Made by a program: the position numbers and the translations under genes
Part shown: piece after piece, positions 1 through 7,124 of the stretch
Layout of the letters: every line of letters starts with the position of its first letter
Numbering within the stretch: the stretch's first letter is position 1
Assembly (NCBI GenBank): GCA_024640485.1
Contig: JAHEEY010000192.1
Location: forward strand, 1 to 8,578
Length of the DNA stretch: 8,578 nucleotides
Direction: 5' to 3'
Source: Chloroflexota bacterium
GTDB taxonomy: Bacteria; Chloroflexota; Anaerolineae; Promineifilales; Promineifilaceae
Notes under the pieces: model-generated
Told to the model about the DNA's origin: nothing
Databases searched by the model: none
What the model saw: the letters and a program-made list of their open reading frames with translations, nothing else

Positions 1-1620
1 ATGAAGCCGGCGCTGGCACTGCTGGGCCAATCGGAGCCGTCGTCAGAGTCGAATCTGGCGGCGCTGCTGGCGGTGGTCACTGATGCCGGACCGGACCTGG
101 CGCAGGTTGGGACGTCGCTGGAGCGGGCCGCAGCGGCGCGGGCGGCGATAGGAGAGATCTCGGGGCTGCCCTGGCGGCTGCAGACAGTGTTGGGCCAGCT
201 GGACGCGGCTTTGCCGTTAGCCCAAGATGGGCTGAAATTCGCCGGGGTGATTCCGCAGATGGCGGGCCTATCCGGCCCGCGGCGATATCTGGTGGTCGCT
301 CAAAACCAGGATGAGCTGCGGCCCACCGGCGGCTTTCTCTCCGGCGCCGGTATCCTGATAATGGACCAGGGAAGGATCGTCGATCTCAGCTTTCAGGATG
401 CCTATGCTGTCGACAATTTCCTGGAAAAGCCTTACGCCTTTCCACCGCAGCCGCTCTATGATCTGATGGGGCTGGAGATGTTCTTGTTCCGTGACGCCAA
501 CTACTGGGCTGATTTCCCCTACTCGGCGGAAGTGATGATGGATTTGTACAGCTATGGGCAGGATCTGCCCCCGCTGGACGGCGCCATCGCCGTAGATCAG
601 CGGTTTATCCAGATGCTGCTGCAGGCGACTGGACCGGTGAACCTGCTGGATGCTGGTTCGGTCATCGGCAGTGACACAGTTCTGGGGTTCTTCCAGGAGG
701 CGTGGGCATTCCAAGGGGACCCCGACGCGACCGCCTGGCGCGACTGGTTTGACAACCGCAAATCGTTCATCGGCATCTTCGCCAATGCGCTGCGGGCCAA
801 GATTGAGAATCAGCTTTCCGAGATCGACCCACTGCTCCTTGGCCAGAACATGATCGAGGCCATCGAGTCCAAACATCTGCAGATCTACATGCGCGACCCG
901 GCAGTGCAGTCGGTACTGAAGGAGCTAGGCTGGGACAGCCGGATCATTGGAGAGCCAGGGCAAGACCTGCTGATGGCGGTGGACAGCAATCTGGGCTACA
1001 GCAAAGCCAATCTGCTGGTGGATCGCAGCCTGAGCTACGCCATCTCTCTGGATGAACAGGGGAGCGGGATCGCCACCGCCACGGTCAGCTACCAGCATCG
1101 GGGCGAACGGAGCGGCGAGCCGTGTCTTCAAGGGGTCTCATACGCCCTGGAAAATGTAACCACATACAGCAGCGTCTCTGACAAATGCTACTGGCCTTAC
1201 CTGCGGCTGTATACCCCCAGAGGCAGTCGGCTGCTGGATGCCAGCCGGCATCAGGTGGCGGCGGAGACCATGGTCACCGGCCTGGGTTGGGACCGGGGGG
1301 CAGAGCCGGTGATAGATCTGCCCTGGCTGACGGTTTTCGATAATTATTTGGAAGTCCCCAAAGGGGAGACCATCTCCGCCACCATGCGCTACCAGCTGCC
1401 AACTATCAGCACCGCCGCGGCGGACGGCAGCCGCAGCTATCAGCTGAAAATCTTCAAACAGGCCGGGACGCGGCCGGAACCGGTGAAGGTATCGATCACC
1501 CTGCCGTCTGGGATGGCGTTGATCAGCGCCTCACCGGAGCCTACCGGCAGAGTGGCGGGCACGGTCGAATTTGATGTTGTCCTGGAAATGGATACAGTTA
1601 TTACCATCAGCTACCGGTAA
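1..1620 (+). CDS. DUF4012 surface protein, 5'-truncated by window edge
   Basis: Member of the DUF4012 family, whose biochemical function is unknown; members are typically membrane-anchored proteins facing outward. The signature block is at residues 94-112: RRYLVVAQNQDELRPTGGF, followed by a GxGIL strand. After it come the usual aromatic/Asp-rich core (about 120-330) and a beta-rich C-terminal part (about 340-539) with a cysteine pair, C375 and C396, just before the family-like WPYLRLYTPRG segment. Residues 1-90 are Ala/Leu-rich and helical, matching the region that normally lies after an N-terminal membrane helix. No such helix is visible here. The ATG at position 1 is therefore probably an internal Met, and the true start lies upstream of the window. 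The reading frame is intact and ends in TAA. The next gene starts 65 nt downstream with a strong Shine-Dalgarno and no obvious promoter or terminator in between, so the two are probably co-transcribed. Confidence 0.85.
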   Translation: MKPALALLGQSEPSSESNLAALLAVVTDAGPDLAQVGTSLERAAAARAAIGEISGLPWRLQTVLGQLDAALPLAQDGLKFAGVIPQMAGLSGPRRYLVVAQNQDELRPTGGFLSGAGILIMDQGRIVDLSFQDAYAVDNFLEKPYAFPPQPLYDLMGLEMFLFRDANYWADFPYSAEVMMDLYSYGQDLPPLDGAIAVDQRFIQMLLQATGPVNLLDAGSVIGSDTVLGFFQEAWAFQGDPDATAWRDWFDNRKSFIGIFANALRAKIENQLSEIDPLLLGQNMIEAIESKHLQIYMRDPAVQSVLKELGWDSRIIGEPGQDLLMAVDSNLGYSKANLLVDRSLSYAISLDEQGSGIATATVSYQHRGERSGEPCLQGVSYALENVTTYSSVSDKCYWPYLRLYTPRGSRLLDASRHQVAAETMVTGLGWDRGAEPVIDLPWLTVFDNYLEVPKGETISATMRYQLPTISTAAADGSRSYQLKIFKQAGTRPEPVKVSITLPSGMALISASPEPTGRVAGTVEFDVVLEMDTVITISYR

Positions 1621-1673
1621 CCTGCCGCGAATGCCGGCATCAAACAGGAAGTGGCCGGGGACGGGCTAGCGGG

Positions 1674-1680
1674 TAAGGAG
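1674..1680 (+). promoter_or_regulatory. Shine-Dalgarno TAAGGAG for the SH3-domain gene
   Basis: TAAGGAG lies 5 nt before the ATG at 1686 and is a near-perfect anti-16S match. It fixes the start of the downstream gene and places it just ahead of a good signal peptide. Confidence 0.8.
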
Positions 1681-1685
1681 ATTTC

Positions 1686-2618
1686 ATGTCGCGTCGTTTA
1701 ATTTTGCTCACTTTTCTGGCTGCCTTTCTTGCCGTCGGCCTTGCCGTGTCTGAAACTCATGGCCTGCAGAACCCTACTATCCCTACCCGGACGCCCACGC
1801 CGCTGCCGGTGACACCGACCGAAGTGGTGCCGCCGACAGCGACCCCGGTACCGCCCACAGCCGGACCGCCGGCGGCGACGCAGCCGCCAGCCAGCGCCAC
1901 GGCACTGCCCACGGCTGTTCCCGCCACGGCGACCGCTCGCCCGCCAGCCGATCCGGCGGCGACACCCTCCTGCGCCAGCCAGCCATTTGCCATCTCTGTA
2001 GATATCATCAACGTCCGGCAGGGGCCGGGAACGGATTACCCTGTGGTGTATGCCATGGGATATTTAGAAGAAGCCCCTATTGTGGGACGTGCCAGCGACG
2101 CCCCGTGGTGGCAGATCCAGCTTGACGGCGCCGTATTGGGCTGGGTAACCGATGCCCTGATTATCGTCGACGGCTACAGCGGCAGCGTCCCCTTGGTGCC
2201 GGCGCCGGCAATTAACGGCAGCACGGTCACCCCCGGCGTGCCCTGGAACCCGACGCCGCTGCCCTACTGCACGGTCACCCCCACGGCAACCGCTACGGCG
2301 ACAGCTGCCGCTGAGGCGACGGCGACCGCTGAAACGGCTGACGGCGGCGACAGCGAAACAGGGGCCGCCGGCACCGCCGCTCCGACCAGCAGCGCCACCG
2401 CCACAGTCCAGGAGAGCACCCCAACTGCGCCCATTCCTACCGACACCGCCCGGGCTATGGTACCCGCGGCGGAAGTGACACCCATCCCCACAGCCGTACC
2501 TCTAACCCTGGACCAACCTGCCAAGACCCCTTCTTGGCTTCCCATTGCTGGGCTGGCGCTGTTAGCGGCAGGGCTGGCGATGGCCATGGCCCGCAGAAAA
2601 GCGGACCAAGAGAAGTGA
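1686..2618 (+). CDS. Secreted SH3-domain protein with C-terminal membrane anchor
   Basis: A 310-residue exported protein. Residues 1-21 are a signal peptide: SRR, then a Leu/Ala/Phe hydrophobic core, with likely cleavage near AVS. Residues 28-95 are a Thr/Pro/Ala-rich linker. Residues about 104-162 form a bacterial SH3 domain (SH3_3 type), recognised by INVRQGPGTDYPVV, the WWQIQ strand (W141, W142) and GWVTDALI at the end. Bacterial SH3 domains commonly bind cell-wall peptides; the ligand here is unknown. Residues 195-280 are a second Thr/Ala/Pro linker. A hydrophobic segment (284-303) is followed by RRK and a short charged tail, giving an outward-facing protein with a C-terminal anchor. Only two cysteines exist, C96 and C195, on either side of the SH3 domain. 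The gene probably shares a transcript with the upstream DUF4012 gene. No enzymatic domain is visible, so a structural or binding role at the envelope is inferred. Confidence 0.85.
   Translation: MSRRLILLTFLAAFLAVGLAVSETHGLQNPTIPTRTPTPLPVTPTEVVPPTATPVPPTAGPPAATQPPASATALPTAVPATATARPPADPAATPSCASQPFAISVDIINVRQGPGTDYPVVYAMGYLEEAPIVGRASDAPWWQIQLDGAVLGWVTDALIIVDGYSGSVPLVPAPAINGSTVTPGVPWNPTPLPYCTVTPTATATATAAAEATATAETADGGDSETGAAGTAAPTSSATATVQESTPTAPIPTDTARAMVPAAEVTPIPTAVPLTLDQPAKTPSWLPIAGLALLAAGLAMAMARRKADQEK
2274..2339 (+). repeat. Degenerate Thr-Ala codon repeat (low complexity)
   Basis: Within the SH3-domain gene, alternating ACN and GCN codons encode a TATATATA-like stretch, interrupted by Glu codons. 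It reads as an imperfect GC-rich tandem tract, consistent with an extended, possibly glycosylated wall-spanning linker. It is part of the coding sequence and is not a mobile or structural DNA repeat. Confidence 0.6.
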
Positions 2619-2655
2619 GAAGCGGTTTCAACGGAGCGGAAGTTGAGAATGAGGT

Positions 2656-2685
2656 GCCGGGGCAAGGCGCGCTTTTGCGGCCGGC
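2656..2685 (+). other. GC-rich imperfect hairpin after the SH3-domain gene
   Basis: GCCGG (2656-2660) pairs with CCGGC (2681-2685). After a small internal loop, GCAAG (2662-2666) pairs with TTTGC-like bases (2674-2678). It overlaps a perfect 12-bp palindrome, GCGGCCGGCCGC, at 2677-2688. There is no T-tract, so it is not a classical intrinsic terminator; it could slow RNA polymerase or protect the 3' end of the upstream mRNA. In GC-rich DNA such pairing can arise by chance. Confidence 0.3.
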
Positions 2686-2792
2686 CGCGGCCTGCTGCCG
2701 GTCCGCCATGAACTCCTGCAGCGCCGGCTCACTCCAGAAGCCCCAATCTCAGCGGAAAGCATATGAACTTGATTAACACTAGATTGGTCCTA

Positions 2793-2820
2793 TTGGCATT
2801 CTGATAGAAATAAGTATAAT
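2793..2820 (+). promoter_or_regulatory. Sigma-70-type promoter for the S1-clpC pair
   Basis: A -35 box TTGGCA (2793-2798) and a perfect -10 box TATAAT (2815-2820) are separated by 16 nt. They lie in a locally AT-rich stretch that contrasts with the GC-rich flanks. The expected transcript start near 2827 gives a leader of about 40 nt before the TTG start at 2866. This is the clearest promoter in the window. Confidence 0.75.
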
Positions 2821-2853
2821 CGGTAAAAACCTGATGCCGAAAAGGCACAGCCT

Positions 2854-2858
2854 GAGGG
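2854..2858 (+). promoter_or_regulatory. Shine-Dalgarno GAGGG supporting the TTG start
   Basis: GAGGG lies 7 nt upstream of the TTG at 2866. The in-frame ATG at 2881 would be 22 nt away, too far for normal use. The site therefore favours the rarer TTG start for the S1 gene. Confidence 0.7.
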
Positions 2859-2865
2859 AAAAACC

Positions 2866-4023
2866 TTGACAGATAATTTTATGGAAAATGGTGGCGAAAC
2901 AAGCCATCCAATGGATTTTTTACTGAGTGATGATTTGAACTTACCGACCGCCGGAGAAATCCGGATCGGACAGGTAGTCGAACACGGAACAAACTTAATC
3001 TTGATTGATGTTGGCGCCAAGTCAGAAGGCGTCATCAGCACCCAGGAACTGGATTCCTTGGACCAGGAGTCACGCGAGGCATTAGCCTTGGGGAACCAGG
3101 TCAAAGTGTGCATCATCGATCCGGAAGATTCCCGAGGGAATCTGCTGGTTTCTTACACCCGCGCGGCGGAAGAACAAGATTGGCTTGATGTGGCCGCTTT
3201 ACTGGATAGCCAGGAAGTATGCCAGGTTAAAGTGATTGGTTTCAACCGTGGCGGCGCCTTGGCAAAAGTCGGTGAGCTGCGCGGATTTGTACCGAATTCC
3301 CAGCTGCGACGTGATCGCTATCTGGGACAGCAGGACAGCATTGATGCTTACCTGCAGAAAATGCATGGCGAGACACTTCATGTCAAGGTTATTGAAGTGG
3401 ATCGTAGGCGTAATCGGCTGATCCTTTCTGAGCGCGCCGCTGAGCAAGAAATCCGAGAAGCACGTCGAGCTGAATTGCTCGAAGAACTGAAGGTAGACGA
3501 CGTCCGTGAAGGGCGAGTGGTTAACCTGGCCGACTTCGGCGCCTTTGTTGACATTGGCGGCATCGAAGGGCTGGTGCATCTCTCAGAAATGAGCTGGAAA
3601 CGCATCAACAGCCCCTCCGAAGTCCTGCAGCTGGGCGACACCGTGGAAGTGTCTATCATCAACATCGACAAGGAACGGCAGCGTTTGGCGCTGAGCATCA
3701 AACGGCTGGAATCGGATCCGTGGACAACCATCGCCGAATCATATCATGTCGGCCAGCTGGTTGAAGCCACCATCACCAAGCTCACCAAGTTCGGCGCCTT
3801 TGCCCGGCTGAATGATGAGTTTGAACTGATCGGCCTGATTCACATCTCCGAGCTGTCTGAAGATCACATCACCCACCCGCGTGAGATCATCAACGCCTCG
3901 CAAGAAGTGACGGTTCGCATCATCCGCGTCGACCCTCCGCAGCGCCAGCTTGGCCTGAGCTTGAAGCAAGTGTCGTCTGACAAATACCTGGAAGCTGACC
4001 TGGAACGGTTAGCTGCTGGCTAG
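2866..4023 (+). CDS. rpsA: 30S ribosomal protein S1 homologue, four S1 domains
   Basis: A 385-residue RNA-binding protein with four consecutive S1 (OB-fold) domains at about 28-98, 111-188, 210-282 and 290-370. Their order and spacing match domains 1-4 of ribosomal S1. Domain 1 has the VxxxxNLILIDVGAKSEG pattern. Domain 2 has GGALAKVGELRGFVPNSQL. Domain 3 is the most canonical, with LADFGAFVDIGGIEGLVHLSEMSWKR split over its strands. Domain 4 has KFGAFARL and GLIHISELSEDHITHP, with a small insertion (NDEFELI). In the family, domains 1-2 dock on the 30S subunit and domains 3-4 bind mRNA. The length fits the shorter four-domain S1 of many Gram-positive-type bacteria rather than the six-domain E. 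coli form. TTG is chosen as start because of the Shine-Dalgarno. A strong promoter precedes the gene, and clpC follows after 72 nt. A general S1-domain regulator remains possible, since only domain content supports the ribosomal assignment. Confidence 0.85.
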   Translation: MTDNFMENGGETSHPMDFLLSDDLNLPTAGEIRIGQVVEHGTNLILIDVGAKSEGVISTQELDSLDQESREALALGNQVKVCIIDPEDSRGNLLVSYTRAAEEQDWLDVAALLDSQEVCQVKVIGFNRGGALAKVGELRGFVPNSQLRRDRYLGQQDSIDAYLQKMHGETLHVKVIEVDRRRNRLILSERAAEQEIREARRAELLEELKVDDVREGRVVNLADFGAFVDIGGIEGLVHLSEMSWKRINSPSEVLQLGDTVEVSIINIDKERQRLALSIKRLESDPWTTIAESYHVGQLVEATITKLTKFGAFARLNDEFELIGLIHISELSEDHITHPREIINASQEVTVRIIRVDPPQRQLGLSLKQVSSDKYLEADLERLAAG

Positions 4024-4082
4024 TTTCTGGCTGACCTCTTTGGGTCACAGTTATGTGTGAATCTAATTGTGCAGTTAGAACC

Positions 4083-4088
4083 GAGGTG
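4083..4088 (+). promoter_or_regulatory. Shine-Dalgarno GAGGTG supporting the GTG start of clpC
   Basis: GAGGTG, extendable to GAGGTGAT, lies 7 nt before the GTG at 4096. It decides a GTG start and fits the conserved N-terminus (NSKNWERFTQRARRVL) of ClpC-type proteins. Confidence 0.75.
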
Positions 4089-4095
4089 ATTACCG

Positions 4096-6594
4096 GTGAA
4101 TTCTAAGAATTGGGAACGTTTTACACAACGTGCCCGCCGTGTTTTAAGTCTGGCTCAAGAAGAAGCCGAACGCCTAAATCACAGCTACATTGGTAGCGAG
4201 CATGTCCTGGTGGGACTGCTCCGTGAAGAAGGTGGCGTTGCCGGCCGCGTCTTGCGGGAGCTGGGCTTGGACGTGGCCAGGGTACAGGCAATGATAGAAC
4301 GTTTGGCCGGGGGACCTGGTACGCGAACGCCATTCACCAAGACGGAACTCTCACCCAGCACCAAGCGTGTCTTGGAGCTGGCTGTGGATGAAGCCCGTCG
4401 AATGGGACAGCATTACATCAGTACCGAGCATCTGCTGTTGGGCTTAGCCCGGCAGAATGAGGGGCTGGCCATCGATGTACTGCGCAAGTTCGGCATCAGC
4501 ACAGAACAGATTCGTCGTCAAACCAAACGGATGCTGAAAGAAAGCCCGGTCGCCGCGACGGAGCAGCGCTCCGTAGGACGCCGCGGCAAAAAAGAAAAAA
4601 GCAAGACGCCGATGGTTGATCAGTTGGCTACCGACCTGACCGCTATGGCTGAAGAGCATAAGTTGGACCCGGTTATCGGCCGGCAGAACGAAATCGAGCG
4701 TCTTGTTCAAATTCTGGCTCGCCGCACCAAGAACAACCCGGCATTGATCGGGGAACCTGGTGTCGGCAAGACCGCCATCGTCGAAGGGCTGGCCCAACGG
4801 ATCATCGAAGGGCGGGTACCTGAGATTCTGCATGATAAACGGGTTTTACAGCTGGATGTGGGCAGCCTGGTTGCCGGCACCATGTACCGTGGTCAGTTCG
4901 AAGAGCGCCTGAAACGGGTGATCGAAGAGCTGAAATCCAGCGACGCTATCTTGTTTATCGATGAAGTCCATATGCTGGTGGGCGCTGGTTCGGCCGGCAG
5001 TTCTGTCGATGCCGCCAACATCCTGAAACCATCACTGGCGAGAGGTGAACTGCAGTGTATCGGGGCGACCACGCTGGAAGAGTACCGCAAGTACATCGAA
5101 AGCGATGCCGCCCTGGAACGGCGATTCCAGCCCATCCATGTGGGCGAGCCCAGCCCTGAAGAAGCGATCCTGATCCTTCGCGGGATCAAGGGCGCTTACG
5201 AAGAGCATCACAATTTGCTCATCTCTGAGGAAGCGGTGGAAGCCGCTGTCAATCTCTCAACCCGCTACGTGACTGAGCGATTCCTGCCTGACAAGGCGAT
5301 CGACCTCATCGACGAAACCTCTTCCCGGGTACGCATGTTCCGGGTGCCTCAGCCGGCCGACATTCGCGAAGCGTATGACGAGCTGGGCGAGCTCCGCAAA
5401 GAACGGGCTGCCGCCGAAGCGGCAGAAGAGGAAGAAGAGATTACCAGACTGGAAGAACGGGAAGCCGAAGTTCAAGAAAGATTGGAAGATCTGCGAGCCA
5501 TCAGCTCTCAGGACCAGGAAAAGGTCAGTGTGACCGCGGAAGATATCGCCGAAGTATTGGCAATGTGGACCGGCATTCCTGTCTACCAGTTCACTCAAGA
5601 AGAGTCGGCCCGGCTGCTGACTATGGAAACTGAGCTGGCCAAGCTGATCGTCGGACAAGAGGAAGCCATTGAAGGCATTTCCAAAGCTGTCCGCCGGGCC
5701 CGCGCTGGCCTCAAAGATCCCCGCCGTCCTATTGGTTCGTTCATCTTCCTGGGCCCCACCGGCGTAGGCAAGACAGAACTCACCAAGGCGCTGGCGACCT
5801 TCCTGTTCGGCAGTGAAGACGCCTTGATTCAGCTGGATATGTCCGAGTTCATGGAACGGCACAGTGTCGCCCGGCTGGTAGGTTCGCCTCCCGGCTACGT
5901 CGGCTACGAAGACGCCGGTCAGCTGACCGAAGCGATTCGCCGCCGCCCCTACTCCATCGTGGTTTTCGACGAAATCGAAAAAGCACATCCGGAAGCATTC
6001 AATATCTTGCTCCAGATCATGGAAGAAGGCCAGCTCTCTGATGCCAAAGGCAACAAAGTTGACTTCCGCAACGCCATGATCATCATGACATCGAATGTGG
6101 GCGCGGACACGATCAAGCGTGGGCCCAATCTGGGCTTCTCCTTCCAGCGGAATTCCTCCGCGGTGGCAGAAGAAGAGTACGCCGAAATGCGCAAGGTCCT
6201 CATGGAACAGCTGAAGAAGCAGTTCCGTCCTGAGTTCATCAACCGGGTGGACAGCATCGTTGTCTTCCGCCAACTGACCCAAGAAGATATCCGGCTGATC
6301 GTCGATATCATCCTGGGAGAAGTGAACCTGCGGTTAGAAGAGCACGAGCTGCACCTGACGGCAACGGATGCCGCCAAGGATTGGCTCAGCGAGCACGGTT
6401 ACGATCCTGAGTTCGGCGCCCGGCCCCTTCGCCGGTTGATTCAGACCTCAGTCGAGGACCGCATCTCCGACGCGGTGCTCTCCGGCTCCTTCGCGCTGGG
6501 CGAGACGATCCAGGTAGATGTCGATGAGGATGATGAACTCACCCTCCGCCATATACCGGTCGAAGAAACCCACGACGAACCGATGCCAGCGTAG
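4096..6594 (+). CDS. clpC: ClpC-type AAA+ unfoldase (ATP-binding subunit of Clp protease)
   Basis: An 832-residue Hsp100 ATPase that unfolds substrates and feeds them to ClpP in the cytoplasm. Two Clp_N repeats (about 6-70 and 82-145) are followed by a basic linker. AAA module 1 has Walker A GEPGVGKT (219-226), Walker B with D289/E290 and an arginine-finger region at ERR (341-343). A short middle domain (about 429-472) contains a degenerate UVR-like coiled coil with an acidic run, E444-E448. AAA module 2 has Walker A GPTGVGKT (553-560), Walker B with D625/E626, the GYVGYE pore loop and GARPLRR sensor 2 (774-780). LGF at 679-681 corresponds to the tripeptide loop that docks on ClpP, so a protease partner is expected; ClpP itself is not in the window. 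The short middle domain and this loop separate it from ClpB. Pore loop 1 reads MYRG (263-266) where KYRG is more usual. The gene probably shares the S1 promoter. Only a weak promoter-like match occurs in the 72-nt gap, and no CtsR or CIRCE operator. Confidence 0.95.
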   Translation: MNSKNWERFTQRARRVLSLAQEEAERLNHSYIGSEHVLVGLLREEGGVAGRVLRELGLDVARVQAMIERLAGGPGTRTPFTKTELSPSTKRVLELAVDEARRMGQHYISTEHLLLGLARQNEGLAIDVLRKFGISTEQIRRQTKRMLKESPVAATEQRSVGRRGKKEKSKTPMVDQLATDLTAMAEEHKLDPVIGRQNEIERLVQILARRTKNNPALIGEPGVGKTAIVEGLAQRIIEGRVPEILHDKRVLQLDVGSLVAGTMYRGQFEERLKRVIEELKSSDAILFIDEVHMLVGAGSAGSSVDAANILKPSLARGELQCIGATTLEEYRKYIESDAALERRFQPIHVGEPSPEEAILILRGIKGAYEEHHNLLISEEAVEAAVNLSTRYVTERFLPDKAIDLIDETSSRVRMFRVPQPADIREAYDELGELRKERAAAEAAEEEEEITRLEEREAEVQERLEDLRAISSQDQEKVSVTAEDIAEVLAMWTGIPVYQFTQEESARLLTMETELAKLIVGQEEAIEGISKAVRRARAGLKDPRRPIGSFIFLGPTGVGKTELTKALATFLFGSEDALIQLDMSEFMERHSVARLVGSPPGYVGYEDAGQLTEAIRRRPYSIVVFDEIEKAHPEAFNILLQIMEEGQLSDAKGNKVDFRNAMIIMTSNVGADTIKRGPNLGFSFQRNSSAVAEEEYAEMRKVLMEQLKKQFRPEFINRVDSIVVFRQLTQEDIRLIVDIILGEVNLRLEEHELHLTATDAAKDWLSEHGYDPEFGARPLRRLIQTSVEDRISDAVLSGSFALGETIQVDVDEDDELTLRHIPVEETHDEPMPA

Positions 6595-6623
6595 CTGGCC
6601 GCTTGACGAAACGATAAGTAATG

Positions 6624-6653
6624 AAAAGCCCGCTTTCCAGCGGGCTTTTTTTT
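6624..6653 (+). terminator. Intrinsic terminator between clpC and the convergent lysM gene
   Basis: An 8-bp perfect stem, AGCCCGCT (6627-6634) with AGCGGGCT (6639-6646), closes a TTCC loop and is followed by eight T (6646-6653). A further AAA/TTT can extend the stem. It starts 29 nt after the clpC stop. The upstream AAAA (6624-6627) would give a short U-tract on the other strand, so it may also end the convergent lipoprotein transcript. Confidence 0.92.
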
Positions 6654-6679
6654 GCTTACATGATGGAATGATCCCCGGC

Positions 6680-7084
6680 TTATTCGGGTATCGCCAGGAC
6701 GGTGCCGACTTCGATGCGATCGATATTGGTAATACGGTTCAGCTCGGCAATAGCGGAGACGCTCACCCCGAATTTCTCGGCGATCTTCCCCAGGGTGTCC
6801 CCCGGCTGAACGGTGTAGGTCTCAAATTGGGAGAGATCTACCGCTGGACCGGCTGGCTGACTGGCGCTGCTGCCGGTGGACGGGGCGCTGGCGCCGGGCA
6901 AATGCTGCCCCTCATTGAGGACTTCCGGGGTCCAGGTAGGCGGCAGTTTAGGGGTGGCGGTAGGCGCGGTGCGCAGGGTGTCGGCGGCTGGCGCGGCGGT
7001 AGGGATCACCTCGTCATTACCCCCGCCGCAGGCGGCAAGTAACAGCACAATCACGCTAAGCAGGCAGATGGAAATCTTTCGCAT
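6680..7084 (-). CDS. LysM-domain lipoprotein
   Basis: A 134-residue exported lipoprotein. Residues 1-18 form a lipoprotein signal peptide: MRK, a hydrophobic core, then lipobox LAAC with the acylated cysteine at C19, followed by GGG. Residues 24-80 are a Pro/Thr/Ala/Ser-rich linker. Residues about 90-133 form one LysM domain, with YTVQPGDTLGKIAEKFGVS at the front, then AIAELNRI and the closing strand VGTVLAIP. LysM binds N-acetylglucosamine polymers such as peptidoglycan, so the protein is inferred to tether membrane to wall or to present a wall-binding surface. There is no catalytic domain, and the LysM repeat reaches the C-terminus. The start is supported by AGGAG 5 nt upstream (complement of 7090-7094). 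The gene is convergent with clpC and divergent from the Ser/Thr kinase, and it has its own promoter at 7125-7153. Confidence 0.92.
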   Translation of the reverse strand: MRKISICLLSVIVLLLAACGGGNDEVIPTAAPAADTLRTAPTATPKLPPTWTPEVLNEGQHLPGASAPSTGSSASQPAGPAVDLSQFETYTVQPGDTLGKIAEKFGVSVSAIAELNRITNIDRIEVGTVLAIPE

Positions 7085-7124
7085 GGCAACTCCTGATCAT
7101 AAACTCGCGGGCGGCATTTGTCCC

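Noticed and set aside
268..876. 202-codon minus-strand open frame inside the DUF4012 gene
   Set aside because: It is antisense to the conserved DUF4012 core and has no recognisable motif. GC-rich coding DNA commonly leaves such open shadow frames.
1631..1640. Perfect palindrome ATGCCGGCAT after the DUF4012 gene
   Set aside because: It is only 10 bp with no loop or T-tract. It is too short in GC-rich DNA to support a terminator or operator call.
2677..2688. 12-bp palindrome GCGGCCGGCCGC as a protein-binding site
   Set aside because: It is made only of G and C in a GC-rich stretch and is not placed relative to the promoter as an operator would be. It is mentioned only as part of the weak hairpin.
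2534..2776. 80-codon plus-strand frame overlapping the end of the SH3-domain gene
   Set aside because: It has no ribosome site and no domain, mostly overlaps the anchor-coding sequence in another frame, and ends just before the S1 promoter.
4024..4095. Promoter, terminator or heat-shock operator between the S1 gene and clpC
   Set aside because: The TGACC/GGTCA hairpin (4032-4047) has only 5 bp and no T-tract. TCTAAT (4062-4067) has only a poor -35 (TTGGGT at 4040-4045). No tandem GGTCAAA (CtsR) or TTAGCACTC/GAGTGCTAA (CIRCE) is present.
5257..6282. Long 341-codon open frame on the minus strand inside clpC
   Set aside because: It lies entirely antisense to a well-conserved clpC coding region, shows no recognisable domain, and is explained by codon bias on the sense strand.
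6518..7042. Plus-strand open frame across the end of clpC and the LysM gene
   Set aside because: It runs through the strong terminator and antisense to a clear lipoprotein gene. Its Gly/Arg-rich translation is an artefact of the linker codons.
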